The notes under the pieces: generated by a model
Database searches by the model: none
Told to the model about the DNA's origin: nothing
What the model saw: the letters and a program-made list of their open reading frames with translations, nothing else
From: Candidatus Polarisedimenticolaceae bacterium
GTDB taxonomy: Bacteria; Acidobacteriota; Polarisedimenticolia; Polarisedimenticolales; DASRJG01
Length of the DNA: 64,000 nucleotides
NCBI GenBank assembly: GCA_036275915.1
Contig: DASUCV010000008.1
Coordinates: 27,211-91,210 of the forward strand
Direction of reading: 5' to 3'
Part shown: piece after piece, positions 57,374 through 63,882 of the stretch
Numbering within the stretch: position 1 is the first letter of the stretch
Layout: the number at the start of each line of letters is the position of its first letter
Made by a program: the position numbers and the translations under genes

Positions 57374-58200
57374 TGGGTGCGCACGCGATCGACCACGAAC
57401 CGGATCGCTCCGAGCACGAGCTGCGGCTCGTCGTCCTGGATGTGGTGGCCGCTTCGGGTCGTCTCGATGTGCTCGCCGTTGCGCGACTGCCGGAACCACT
57501 CGTCGTGCATGGCGCGCCACGCTTCGTGCCCGGCTGCCGTTTGATTCACGGTCTGCGGATTGGGATCGACCTTCATGCTGGTGAGCACGGCAATGGGGAT
57601 GTCCGGCAGGGGCTTCATCCCCTCGACCGCGCCGGCCGCTTGGATCCGCATCGTTTCACGCGTCTCGGCGGCTTCGGCACCCTTCAGGGTCTTGAGCTTC
57701 TCCTCGAAGAACGAACGGAACGCCGCCGGGTACGTGCCGTCGAGCTTGCCCCAACGTTGGACCTGCTGCTCGTGCGTCGCGTCGATGAGCACCAGGCCCG
57801 CGACTTCCGCCGGATACTCCGACGTGTAGAGGCGAACGATGAGCCCGCCGAACGAGGCACCGACGAGCACGTAGGGCGGCTTGACCTGGAGCCGCGCGAG
57901 CAGAGCGTGAAGCTCGGCCACCGCCGCGTGAAGCGTGAAGTCGTGCGGGCCGGGCTCCGACCGTCCGATCCCCGCCCGAGAGTACGCGACGACCGTGCTC
58001 AGCTCCGCCGCCGCCGGCGTGATCTGCGACCAGGTCTCGAGCTCGTTGCCCAGGCCGCCGACGAGGACGATCGCGGGCGCGCCCGCGCCGGCCCGCAGCG
58101 TGTCGAGACGGTAGCCGCCTACGTCGACCAGCTCGGCCGCAGGGGCGGCGAAGACCGCCGAGACGACGGTCAGGGCGCCGAAGATGATCGACTTTCGCAT
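57370..58200 (-). CDS. Exported alpha/beta hydrolase
   Basis: 276 residues. A signal peptide (MRKSIIFGALTVVSAVFAAP) precedes an alpha/beta hydrolase domain: VLVGGLGNELETW near the oxyanion hole, nucleophile Ser in LVGASFGGLIV, acid residue probably Asp in VLIDATHEQQ or a later Asp, and His in SGHHIQDDEP. The cap-like middle region (TYPAAFRSFFEEKLKTL) is variable in the family. Substrate unknown. Its stop overlaps the GFA gene start. Confidence 0.82.
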   Translation of the reverse strand: MRKSIIFGALTVVSAVFAAPAAELVDVGGYRLDTLRAGAGAPAIVLVGGLGNELETWSQITPAAAELSTVVAYSRAGIGRSEPGPHDFTLHAAVAELHALLARLQVKPPYVLVGASFGGLIVRLYTSEYPAEVAGLVLIDATHEQQVQRWGKLDGTYPAAFRSFFEEKLKTLKGAEAAETRETMRIQAAGAVEGMKPLPDIPIAVLTSMKVDPNPQTVNQTAAGHEAWRAMHDEWFRQSRNGEHIETTRSGHHIQDDEPQLVLGAIRFVVDRVRTQ

Positions 58201-58203
58201 TCC

Positions 58204-58581
58204 TCAGCGCCGCGCTTTCGGCTTCGCTTTCTTTGCCGCTGACGTCTTCGTTCCGGCCTTCGGCTTCAGCGTGGCGACGTACGCATGGCTGGCGACGAAG
58301 TAGGGCTTCAGCTCGCGCGTCTTTAAGAGCAGCGCATCCGGCACGACGACGTACTCCGGTTGCACGACGCCGTAGTGGGAGGCCAGCTTCGTTCGATACT
58401 TCTTGAGAAACGCTTCGCGCGCGACCTCCGGCAGACGCAGCGCCACCGTGCCGTCCTTGTGCAGGGCGCTGAACATGTGACCGCCCAGCGACGTGTAGGG
58501 CACGGTGTCGCCTTTGCGCTCGACGCCGGGCACCGTCGCGAGGAGGGCGTCGTAAAGCGCGAGAGCGGCCGTTCGGTCCAT
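58204..58581 (-). CDS. TfoX/YjbR-like small protein with basic tail
   Basis: 125 residues. GGHMFSALHKDGTVALRLPEVAREAFL resembles the core of TfoX N-terminal or MmcQ/YjbR-type domains, which share a small alpha/beta fold. The last 20 residues are Lys/Arg-rich (KPKAGTKTSAAKKAKPKARR), which might contact nucleic acid. Role unknown. It lies three bases upstream of the hydrolase gene and is probably in the same operon. Confidence 0.55.
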   Translation of the reverse strand: MDRTAALALYDALLATVPGVERKGDTVPYTSLGGHMFSALHKDGTVALRLPEVAREAFLKKYRTKLASHYGVVQPEYVVVPDALLLKTRELKPYFVASHAYVATLKPKAGTKTSAAKKAKPKARR

Positions 58582-58624
58582 GACCCCTTCCTACTTCAAT
58601 GCGTCGAACCCTGGCTGCGGACGA

Positions 58625-59152
58625 TCATAGCCCGACCCGGCGCTCCTCAGAGCTGTACGTGATGCCGACTCCGGCGCGAAGGGTCTGACCGACGACGCAG
58701 CAGGCCTCCGAAACGCGGAGCAATCGCGCGATCTCGGACGGGCCGCCGTTCGCCAGGCTGATTGCGGTGCGCACGCGCATCGCTTGGAAGCCGACCTGCA
58801 CGCCGCCCATCGCCAAGGATCCTCGCAAGTCGACGTCACCTTCGACCGACACGGTCAGCGTGGCGATCTTAAGACCCATCGCGTTGGCAACCATACGCAC
58901 GGTGAGCTCGAAACAGGAGCAGAGCGCCGCGCTCAGCACATCGCCGGGGGTCGCGTCGTCGTGCGGGCCGCCGTGCCCGCGATGCGTGGCGACTCTCGTC
59001 GGATGGGTAGATCCCTGCGCCGAAACGATCGCGTGAAACGGATCGGCGACATCATGACCTGCGGAGACGGCGCGATCGACGACCATGGCGCAGGAAGGAT
59101 CGCTCTTGTAGCGAGCTCGCAGGGGCGCTTGCAGTTCACGGACGCTCGTCAT
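58625..59152 (-). CDS. OsmC/Ohr-family protein
   Basis: 175 residues. Both redox cysteine sites of the family are present: SAALCSCFELTVRMVANAMG and SEACCVVGQTLRAG, separated by the LTVSVEGDVDLRG strand. Known members reduce organic hydroperoxides with thiols in the cytosol. The CC pair at the second site is unusual, and the extra Cys at the first site (CSC) makes the exact resolving residue uncertain. It belongs to the leftward run; spacing of 34 bases from the TfoX-like gene. Confidence 0.82.
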   Translation of the reverse strand: MTSVRELQAPLRARYKSDPSCAMVVDRAVSAGHDVADPFHAIVSAQGSTHPTRVATHRGHGGPHDDATPGDVLSAALCSCFELTVRMVANAMGLKIATLTVSVEGDVDLRGSLAMGGVQVGFQAMRVRTAISLANGGPSEIARLLRVSEACCVVGQTLRAGVGITYSSEERRVGL

Positions 59153-59186
59153 GCTGCCTCCTCATGCAGGGAGGCTCTCGCCTCCA

Positions 59187-59513
59187 TCACTTCGCCGGCA
59201 GCCCACTCGCGAAAGCAACGGCGACGTCGATCCACTTCCTCAGCTGCGCCTCGGTCTTGATGCCGGCGGGCTTTACCAAGATCCAGCCTTTCATCGCGCG
59301 CCCGGTGAGGTCGAAGGGGCGTGTGTGAGCCCGCGCGAGGGCGGTGTCCGTCTCTTCGGGAGGGAGCCGCACGATGAGCTCGGTGCCGTGAATGCCGACG
59401 CACATGTTGCCGTTCAGGAGGAATCCGATCCCCCCGAACATCTTTTTTTCCGACACACCTCGCCGAGCGAGCGAGCCGCGAATGCGTTCCGCCGACCGTT
59501 CGTCGAATGCCAT
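59187..59513 (-). CDS. TfoX/Sxy N-terminal domain protein
   Basis: 108 residues consisting only of the TfoX N-terminal domain: KKMFGGIGFLLNGNMCVGI, then ELIVRLPPEETD and GRAMKGWILVKPAG. In competence regulators this domain is paired with a C-terminal domain, which is absent here, so a competence role is not implied. Stand-alone versions are common small cytosolic proteins of unknown role. Confidence 0.8.
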   Translation of the reverse strand: MAFDERSAERIRGSLARRGVSEKKMFGGIGFLLNGNMCVGIHGTELIVRLPPEETDTALARAHTRPFDLTGRAMKGWILVKPAGIKTEAQLRKWIDVAVAFASGLPAK

Positions 59514-59555
59514 GGCCGGGTCCTCTCGTTACCGAGGCTACCACCGGCAACCGTG

Positions 59556-59655
59556 TCAGAGCCGCTTCAACGCCTCTTTCACCTTCTCCATGTTCGGCCC
59601 TGCCCGGGCCCCCTCGTAGAAGGAAAGGTCCTCGTCGATTCCGACCAACTGCTGC
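59556..59655 (-). pseudogene. Possible C-terminal remnant of a lost gene
   Basis: Between the SRPBCC and TfoX-like genes one leftward frame reads like a genuine protein end (VGIDEDLSFYEGARAG, then NMEKVKEALKRL and stop). It has only a TTG (59648) as possible start, giving 30 residues. Its amphipathic helix and lack of a leader suggest a truncated gene remnant. It could also be chance. Confidence 0.25.
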
Positions 59656-60141
59656 TCATGGCTTTCGCGAAGCGCTCTTCGCCGGCGCCTGCGCGAACTC
59701 CTTCTCGAACCGCGACAGGAGGAAGTTCCACCCTGTTTCGTGCTTGCGGCCGCGCTCGTCGTCGGGCAGGCCGCGGTGGACGATCGTCAGGTTTGTGCCG
59801 CCGTCGCATGGCTCGAAGGTCACCGAAACGGTCGTCTCGATCCCATGCGTGTATTCGGACATCCACGTGTGCTCGACGGACCTCGGCCGATCGACGGCGA
59901 CAAACCTTCCGAAATGGCCGAGGAGCTCCCCCGGCAACGTGAGGGGCATCACCCCCGTGTGCTCCTGCGCCGCCTTCTGCTCCATTCCGAAGTAGAACAT
60001 CCCGTCGACGGCGAGATTCATCAGCGCCTTCCGGGCGTCGTGCCACGGTCCGCCGGGGAACGCCGGGTCGAACCACACGTCGAACACTTCATCGACGGGA
60101 CCGGGAATGAGTCGCGAGATCGTCAGGTCCATGCGCTTCAT
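59656..60141 (-). CDS. SRPBCC (AHSA1-like) domain protein
   Basis: 161 residues from the ATG at 60141, which overlaps the ArsR stop by four bases. The hydrophobic-cavity fold of the START/Bet v 1 superfamily is recognisable from ISRLIPGPVDEVFDVWFDP, MFYFGMEQKAAQE, and the C-terminal VTFEPCDGGTNLTIVHRGL plus GWNFLLSRFEKEF. Such proteins bind small hydrophobic ligands. Pairing with an ArsR regulator in one transcript is a very common arrangement. Confidence 0.85.
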   Translation of the reverse strand: MKRMDLTISRLIPGPVDEVFDVWFDPAFPGGPWHDARKALMNLAVDGMFYFGMEQKAAQEHTGVMPLTLPGELLGHFGRFVAVDRPRSVEHTWMSEYTHGIETTVSVTFEPCDGGTNLTIVHRGLPDDERGRKHETGWNFLLSRFEKEFAQAPAKSASRKP

Positions 60142-60467
60142 TTTCGTTTCCTCTTTTCCTCGAAGAACCGCTCGATGCGATCGAGCCGTTCGGTCCAGAA
60201 CCGTTCCATCCGAGATGCCCAGTGCGTGACCTCGCGCAGGGGCTGGGGATCGAGCTCGATCGTGTGCTCGCGACCTTGCCGCGTCCGCCGCACGAGACCG
60301 GCGGCCTCGAGCACCTTGATGTGCTTCGACACGGCATTGAGCGTCATGTCGAACGGCGCCGCGATGTCGGTGACGCGGGTCGGGCCTCGCGTCAGACGCT
60401 CGACGATCGCCCGCCGCGTCGGGTCCGCCAGCGCGATCCAGGCTGATTCGGTGGCTTGGCTCATCAT
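60138..60467 (-). CDS. ArsR-family transcriptional regulator
   Basis: 109 residues. Winged HTH of the ArsR/SmtB type (ADPTRRAIVERLTRGPTRV, DMTLNAVSKHIKVLEAAGLV, RRTRQGREHTIEL). Metal-binding CVC or His clusters are absent, so it is not a classical metal sensor; the C-terminal helix is charged. The start overlaps a perfect operator palindrome and a consensus promoter lies upstream (separate entries). It is followed by the SRPBCC gene, to which it is translationally coupled. It probably represses its own operon. Confidence 0.88.
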   Translation of the reverse strand: MMSQATESAWIALADPTRRAIVERLTRGPTRVTDIAAPFDMTLNAVSKHIKVLEAAGLVRRTRQGREHTIELDPQPLREVTHWASRMERFWTERLDRIERFFEEKRKRK

Positions 60468-60485
60468 TCAACCTACAGGTTGAAT
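60466..60485 (-). promoter_or_regulatory. Operator palindrome overlapping ArsR start codon
   Basis: ATTCAACCT-AC-AGGTTGAAT is a perfect 9-base inverted repeat with a two-base centre. It overlaps the first two bases of the ArsR start codon and runs through the predicted +1 up to the end of the -10 box. Its position and symmetry suit a dimeric winged-HTH repressor, so autoregulation is inferred. Confidence 0.75.
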
Positions 60486-60512
60486 AATACGGTGCGAGAA
60501 AGACCCTGTCAA
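60484..60512 (-). promoter_or_regulatory. Consensus sigma-70 promoter of the arsR-SRPBCC operon
   Basis: Reading leftward, a perfect -35 TTGACA (60512-60507) is followed after 17 bases by the -10 TATTAT (60489-60484). Transcription would start near 60477, leaving a leader of about 10 bases before the ATG at 60467. The operator overlaps the -10 end and start site. Confidence 0.75.
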
Positions 60513-60636
60513 GAGTCCGGGTGCGAGGTGTCATCGGGGCGTGACCCTGAGCCCCGTCGGGGCCTACGTACCGCTGCGGTTCCTCGTAGAGGCCTAACTC
60601 GTTATCGACGGGAGTCGTCGAGGTACGCGGTACCGT

Positions 60637-61362
60637 TCATCTGTGACCGCGGGGAGCGAGCCAGGGTACTCCTCGTAGGGAGTCCGCGACGAGCCAGCCG
60701 GCCGCGGTCAGAATCCAGGACTCGACGATCTCGTCCCATTGCGAAGCATCGGGGCCGGCGACCAGCACGGGCCCCCACACGAGCAGTGTGAAGAGGCCCA
60801 TCTCCAGCGTCGAGAGCGCGGCGGCCAGGCGAGTGAAGACACCGCCGACAAGCGCGAGGCCGGCCGCCACGAAGGCGGCCCCCGTGAAGTATGCCCACGC
60901 GACGTGCCACGGCAGCCAGCTCGGCACCATCCCGACCGTGCGCTCGAAGAACGTGAAGTGGGCGATGCCGAACGGGATCAAGCCGAGGCCGTAGAGCACG
61001 CTCGCGATGCGCGCGTTCCGCTTGACGAACGCCAGCGTCCACGTACCGCCCAGCATGACCGCGCTCTCACCGCAAACCCACCAGGCTCCCGAGTCCGTCG
61101 GGGCGCGGAAGAGAAGCGGCACCCGGAAGAGGAGCACCCAGAGAATCAGGTAACCGAGCAAGACGCGGGACGCGATGACCTCCGTGCGCCGCCAGAAGAG
61201 ACTCAGGCCGCACGCCAGCGAAATGAGCACACAGAGCCAGACCACGCCGATCCGCGCGGGGAAGCCTGCCGGCACGCCCGTCCACACCGGAGTGAAGTCC
61301 CGCCGTACCAGCCCCGTGATCCCGAGCGTGAGCAGGCCGATGGCGAAGACGACGCGAGCCAT
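60637..61362 (-). CDS. DoxX-like polytopic membrane protein
   Basis: 241 residues from the ATG at 61362 (MARVVFAIGLLTLGITGLV); the open frame continues upstream but without a membrane-protein-like start. About seven or eight membrane helices, with LGLIPFGIAHFTFFERT and AWAYFTGAAFVAAGLALV resembling DoxX-like proteins. No known substrate. Upstream (61363-61549) lies the boundary of the cassette array. Downstream, 60551-60563 holds a short GC-rich hairpin without a T-run, and nothing else is recognised in 60513-60636. Confidence 0.6.
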   Translation of the reverse strand: MARVVFAIGLLTLGITGLVRRDFTPVWTGVPAGFPARIGVVWLCVLISLACGLSLFWRRTEVIASRVLLGYLILWVLLFRVPLLFRAPTDSGAWWVCGESAVMLGGTWTLAFVKRNARIASVLYGLGLIPFGIAHFTFFERTVGMVPSWLPWHVAWAYFTGAAFVAAGLALVGGVFTRLAAALSTLEMGLFTLLVWGPVLVAGPDASQWDEIVESWILTAAGWLVADSLRGVPWLAPRGHR

Positions 61363-61549
61363 CTTCGTCACTTGCGCGGCTCGAGGACGGTCGCCTGATC
61401 GCTGACGAACCAAACAAGACGACGCCTCACGTCGACGAGCTCCTTTTCACTCGGTTCCCTGGTGCGTTGAGAGCAAGGCCATCAAGATCGCTGTCTCCGC
61501 GAGAAGCCGTTTTCCCGCTGCAACGGCCAGTTGGACCGCGTCGCTCGGT

Positions 61550-61909
61550 TCAGACAGCAAGTTCACCCTTTTGCGCTGGGTTTTCTGGGTCGAGTGGCTT
61601 ACCAGACACAAGGTGGATGTGGAGGTGCTGGTTGCTCTGGTATGAGCCGCCGTTGGTGATCACCTTGTAGTTCGACTCGGTGAACCTCTGCTCCTTGATG
61701 ATGCGAACCACGACCCGAAACAACTCGGCGAAGAGGCCAGGATCCTCAACCTCGACGAGGTTGCGCACGTGCTTCTTCGGGATGACCACGATGTGGGTCT
61801 CCCAGCTTTGGAACACGTGATGGAATGCGAGGACATTCTCGGTCTCCGCCACCACCTGGACGGGAACGCGTCCGGTCAAGATGGAATCGCAGTAGTAGTC
61901 GTCGCTCAT
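61550..61909 (-). CDS. HIT-family hydrolase (cassette 4)
   Basis: 119 residues from the ATG at 61909, ten bases inside the cassette. The frame upstream into the attC is an artefact. The histidine triad QHLHIHLVSG and the earlier HHVFQSWETHIVVIPKKHV are those of HIT (Hint/Fhit-like) nucleotide phosphoramidases or hydrolases, active in the cytosol. The residues before the triad (GGSYQSNQHLHIH) deviate slightly from the common GQSVFHVHIH form. The leftmost cassette of the array: stop at 61550, and the boundary box GTCCAAC (leftward) 14 bases later. The 13 bases between stop and box, and 61363-61529 beyond it, hold no gene. Confidence 0.88.
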   Translation of the reverse strand: MSDDYYCDSILTGRVPVQVVAETENVLAFHHVFQSWETHIVVIPKKHVRNLVEVEDPGLFAELFRVVVRIIKEQRFTESNYKVITNGGSYQSNQHLHIHLVSGKPLDPENPAQKGELAV

Positions 61910-61918
61910 CGCTCGTCC

Positions 61919-62021
61919 GTCCAACATCGCGCGTAGCCCGCGCGCGCCGAGCGGCGAGGCGCTTGCGTTCTTTGCAAGCGCCGTGACGCGAGAGTGCGGC
62001 GGGTAGAGCGCGTAGTTGGAC
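61919..62021 (-). repeat. attC site A
   Basis: 103 bp. Outer boxes on the plus strand are GTCCAAC (61919-61925) and GTTGGAC (62015-62021). The core stem is GGCGCTTGC (61958-61966) with GCAAGCGCC (61974-61982). It shares with the other sites the segment GTGACGCGAGAGTGCG. It separates the HIT cassette from the membrane-protein cassette. Confidence 0.9.
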
Positions 62022-62030
62022 GGCGCCGTG

Positions 62031-62555
62031 TCATTGTTTTTCGGCCCCCGCCAATTTGACAACCCATCCGGGACGGAGCGCTAGTACGCAACCGATTACC
62101 AATGTGACCGACCAAAAGGCGACACTATCGGTTGCGATGCCGAGGCCGTCGACAACACTGGACACGGCCACCGACGCCAGTGCGCCAAGAGACGCGGCCG
62201 ACACAAGGAGACCGACGGCGACAATCACAGACGGGAAGATGCTCCCAAGGTCGCCCTGAGTCGCGGGCACATCGGGCACCGCAACGCAGTGCAAGACAAG
62301 CCATCTCCGCGCCAGGATGACCGCCAGGCCGAGCAACGTCATGACGCTCCCCGCGATCGCGGCCGGGTGCCACAGGTCGATTAGAGTAGGCCGCGGACCG
62401 GGCACGAGCGCGGAAGGCATTGACTTCGCGCTTTCAATGCTCGACCCAGCCACCGCATAACCGACGATGATGATGCCAAGCCCGAACACAGCGGTCACTA
62501 CCCCGATGAGACCGATGATCGCGATCGCTGCGCGGTCGGACACCGTGGTATTCAT
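62031..62555 (-). CDS. Four-helix membrane protein (cassette 3)
   Basis: 174 residues from the ATG at 62555, 13 bases inside the cassette; a longer frame to 62573 would start in the attC. Four membrane helices (AIAIIGLIGVVTAVFGLGII, AIAGSVMTLLGLAVILA, FPSVIVAVGLLVSAASLGAL, VAFWSVTLVIGCVLAL). No recognised family and no catalytic motif, typical of cassette-borne unknowns. The stop lies nine bases before the attC box. Base composition appears lower in GC than the chromosome to the left. Confidence 0.6.
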   Translation of the reverse strand: MNTTVSDRAAIAIIGLIGVVTAVFGLGIIIVGYAVAGSSIESAKSMPSALVPGPRPTLIDLWHPAAIAGSVMTLLGLAVILARRWLVLHCVAVPDVPATQGDLGSIFPSVIVAVGLLVSAASLGALASVAVSSVVDGLGIATDSVAFWSVTLVIGCVLALRPGWVVKLAGAEKQ

Positions 62556-62567
62556 AGCGACTCGTCC

Positions 62568-62669
62568 GTCCAACGTTCGCGTTCAGCCGAGCGCCGAGCG
62601 GCGCGGCGCGTGCCGCGGTATGCACGCGCCGTGACGCGAGAGTGCGACGGCTGCAACGCGCTGTTAGGC
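62568..62669 (-). repeat. attC site B
   Basis: 102 bp. Outer boxes are GTCCAAC (62568-62574) and GTTAGGC (62663-62669); they belong to different cassettes, which is why they are not exact complements. The core stem is GGCGCGTGC with GCACGCGCC, a compensatory variant of site A. Confidence 0.9.
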
Positions 62670-62745
62670 GGACCGTTGAGGGGACGCATGGGTTCCGTGC
62701 ACCCGAAGTGACGCTCGCAGTCCGGAGCTGAGTTGCTGCGGATTA

Positions 62746-63021
62746 TCATGGCGACCGCCGAGCCCTTGTGGCCAAGTAAAGTAGCCCTAGCCATACAGCC
62801 GCATACACAGCCCAGTTTACGGCGACCGCAGTGATCGCCCAGGCCCCCGGAGATGTACCGTGAACACCCTCCGGAAATACAAGGGATGCGGCAACACCTC
62901 CCGGAAGACAAAGTGCGTCTGTGATGCTGACGCGAGTCTCGCTGTAGGGAAGGTGATCTGACAATCGGATCAGCCAACCAGTGGCCACCGCGAGAACAAC
63001 CGCAATCAGGAATTTCTTCAT
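62746..63021 (-). CDS. Small membrane protein (cassette 2, second gene)
   Basis: 91 residues from the ATG at 63021; a TTG one codon earlier is not needed. A hydrophobic N-terminus (MKKFLIAVVLAVATGWLI) may be a signal or membrane helix, and a C-terminal helix (WAVYAAVWLGLLYLATRA) follows, with a variable middle. No family recognised. It is the second gene in a two-gene cassette, 21 bases after the zinc-ribbon membrane gene. About 76 bases separate its stop from the attC box. Confidence 0.5.
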   Translation of the reverse strand: MKKFLIAVVLAVATGWLIRLSDHLPYSETRVSITDALCLPGGVAASLVFPEGVHGTSPGAWAITAVAVNWAVYAAVWLGLLYLATRARRSP

Positions 63022-63042
63022 CAACGGCCCCCGCTTCCGCGC

Positions 63043-63258
63043 TCACCGCGACCACCAGATTACTGCCGCGAGTAGAACTGCTGTGAGGAGGAGAGACACA
63101 AGTCCGAACAGTCGGACTTGTCGGGAGCATTTCGAGCAGACAGCGGCCGGCCACCACGTGGAGCGCGTTGCAAGCAAGAAACCGATGCCGCCGATGACAC
63201 CCACTACACCGCGTGACTCTTCTGACTTCGCTTCTCCGCAGTTCGCACAAGTAAACAT
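63043..63258 (-). CDS. Zinc-ribbon membrane protein (cassette 2, first gene)
   Basis: 71 residues. Two CxxC knuckles (CANC at 4-7 and CSKC) can bind one zinc. They flank a short hydrophobic stretch, and a membrane helix (LFGLVSLLLTAVLLAAVIWW) closes the protein. The ATG at 63258 is 19 bases inside the cassette. The frame downstream of it is followed by a second gene, which is unusual because most cassettes carry one. Function unknown. Confidence 0.6.
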   Translation of the reverse strand: MFTCANCGEAKSEESRGVVGVIGGIGFLLATRSTWWPAAVCSKCSRQVRLFGLVSLLLTAVLLAAVIWWSR

Positions 63259-63276
63259 CTGACTGTCTCAGGTTCC

Positions 63277-63378
63277 GCCTAACGCCCAGCGTAACGCGCG
63301 CGCCCGGCGGCAACGCGCTTGCCGCCTTTCGCAAGCGCGGTGACGCCGGAGTGCGACGCGTTCACGCGGTAGTTAGAC
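63277..63378 (-). repeat. attC site C
   Basis: 102 bp. Outer boxes are GCCTAAC (63277-63283) and GTTAGAC (63372-63378). The core stem is CGCGCTTGC with GCAAGCGCG, a compensatory G-C to C-G change relative to sites A and D. Confidence 0.9.
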
Positions 63379-63406
63379 AGCGAGCTAACGTTGGCCTCCC
63401 TTCGCT

Positions 63407-63784
63407 TCACGACGACCTCGGCGCATCCGGCGTGGCAACCGGCTTTGTTCCTTTTTGCAAAGAGGCAGTTCCAAGTACGCCAATGAAGACGATCAGGAAC
63501 GCGTCGAGCAGCACCGTGGGATAGTGATGCGTTGCGACTCTGACGTATGCGGCAGCGAGACCCTGGGCCACCCACAAGGCAATCGCGCACGGCAAGTTGC
63601 CCTTGTACATGCCGTAGCCCAAGGCGCTCGTCACAATCGGAAATGACACGGTGAGGATGTTCGGGCTCATCGCGTTCGTGGCAAGTTGAAATACTGAAGC
63701 CGCAATAGTCAGAGCGGCCCCAAGAACGCCAGTCCAAATGAAGGACCGCGCCTGAGATTCGCTTAGGTTCATTGGTCGGAGCAT
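63407..63784 (-). CDS. Four-helix membrane protein (cassette 1)
   Basis: 125 residues from the ATG at 63784, or 121 from the ATG at 63772. Hydrophobic segments FIWTGVLGAALTIAASVFQL, ILTVSFPIVTSALGYGMY, LPCAIALWVAQGLAAAYV and TVLLDAFLIVFIGVLGTA suggest four helices. No recognised family. It is the only gene of its cassette: 22 bases from the 5' boundary, and the stop is 28 bases before the attC box. Confidence 0.6.
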   Translation of the reverse strand: MLRPMNLSESQARSFIWTGVLGAALTIAASVFQLATNAMSPNILTVSFPIVTSALGYGMYKGNLPCAIALWVAQGLAAAYVRVATHHYPTVLLDAFLIVFIGVLGTASLQKGTKPVATPDAPRSS

Positions 63785-63805
63785 TCGTCTCTAGGTTCTC
63801 TCGCT

Positions 63806-63882
63806 GTCTAACGCCCGCGTTCAGCCGGGCGCCGAGCGGCGCGGCGCTTGCCGCCTTGTGCAAGCGCCGTGACGCGAGAGTG
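63806..63882 (-). repeat. attC site D, interrupted by an insertion sequence
   Basis: The outer box GTCTAAC (63806-63812) and the core stem CGGCGCTTGC (63842-63851) with its complement (63860-63869) match the other sites, as does GTGACGCGAGAGTG. Similarity stops abruptly at 63882, where IS DNA begins. The other outer box must lie beyond the element. Confidence 0.85.

Larger units (their letters stand above)
61530..63882 (-). mobile_element. Integron-type gene-cassette array (four cassettes, read leftward)
   Basis: Three complete attC sites (about 102 bp each) and one interrupted by an IS separate four cassettes. Each cassette (leftward) begins with TTRRRY immediately after the recombination point, contains one or two leftward genes whose start is 10-22 bases inside, and ends with a RYYYAAC that complements its own start: TTGGAC/GTCCAA, TTGGAC/GTCCAA, TTAGGC/GCCTAA and TTAGAC/GTCTAA. 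This is the pattern left by integration of circular cassettes. No integrase or attI is in the window. The last (leftmost) cassette has its RYYYAAC at 61536-61530, but the partner box further left was not found. Confidence 0.9.

Noticed and set aside
60551..60563. Intrinsic terminator after the DoxX-like gene
   Set aside because: Only a five-base-pair stem (GCCCC-GTC-GGGGC), and no T-run follows in the direction of transcription.
61550..62062. N-terminal extension of the HIT protein through the attC
   Set aside because: The extra residues (ALYPPHSRVTALAK and similar) are the translation of the attC repeat and recur in front of or behind unrelated cassette frames.
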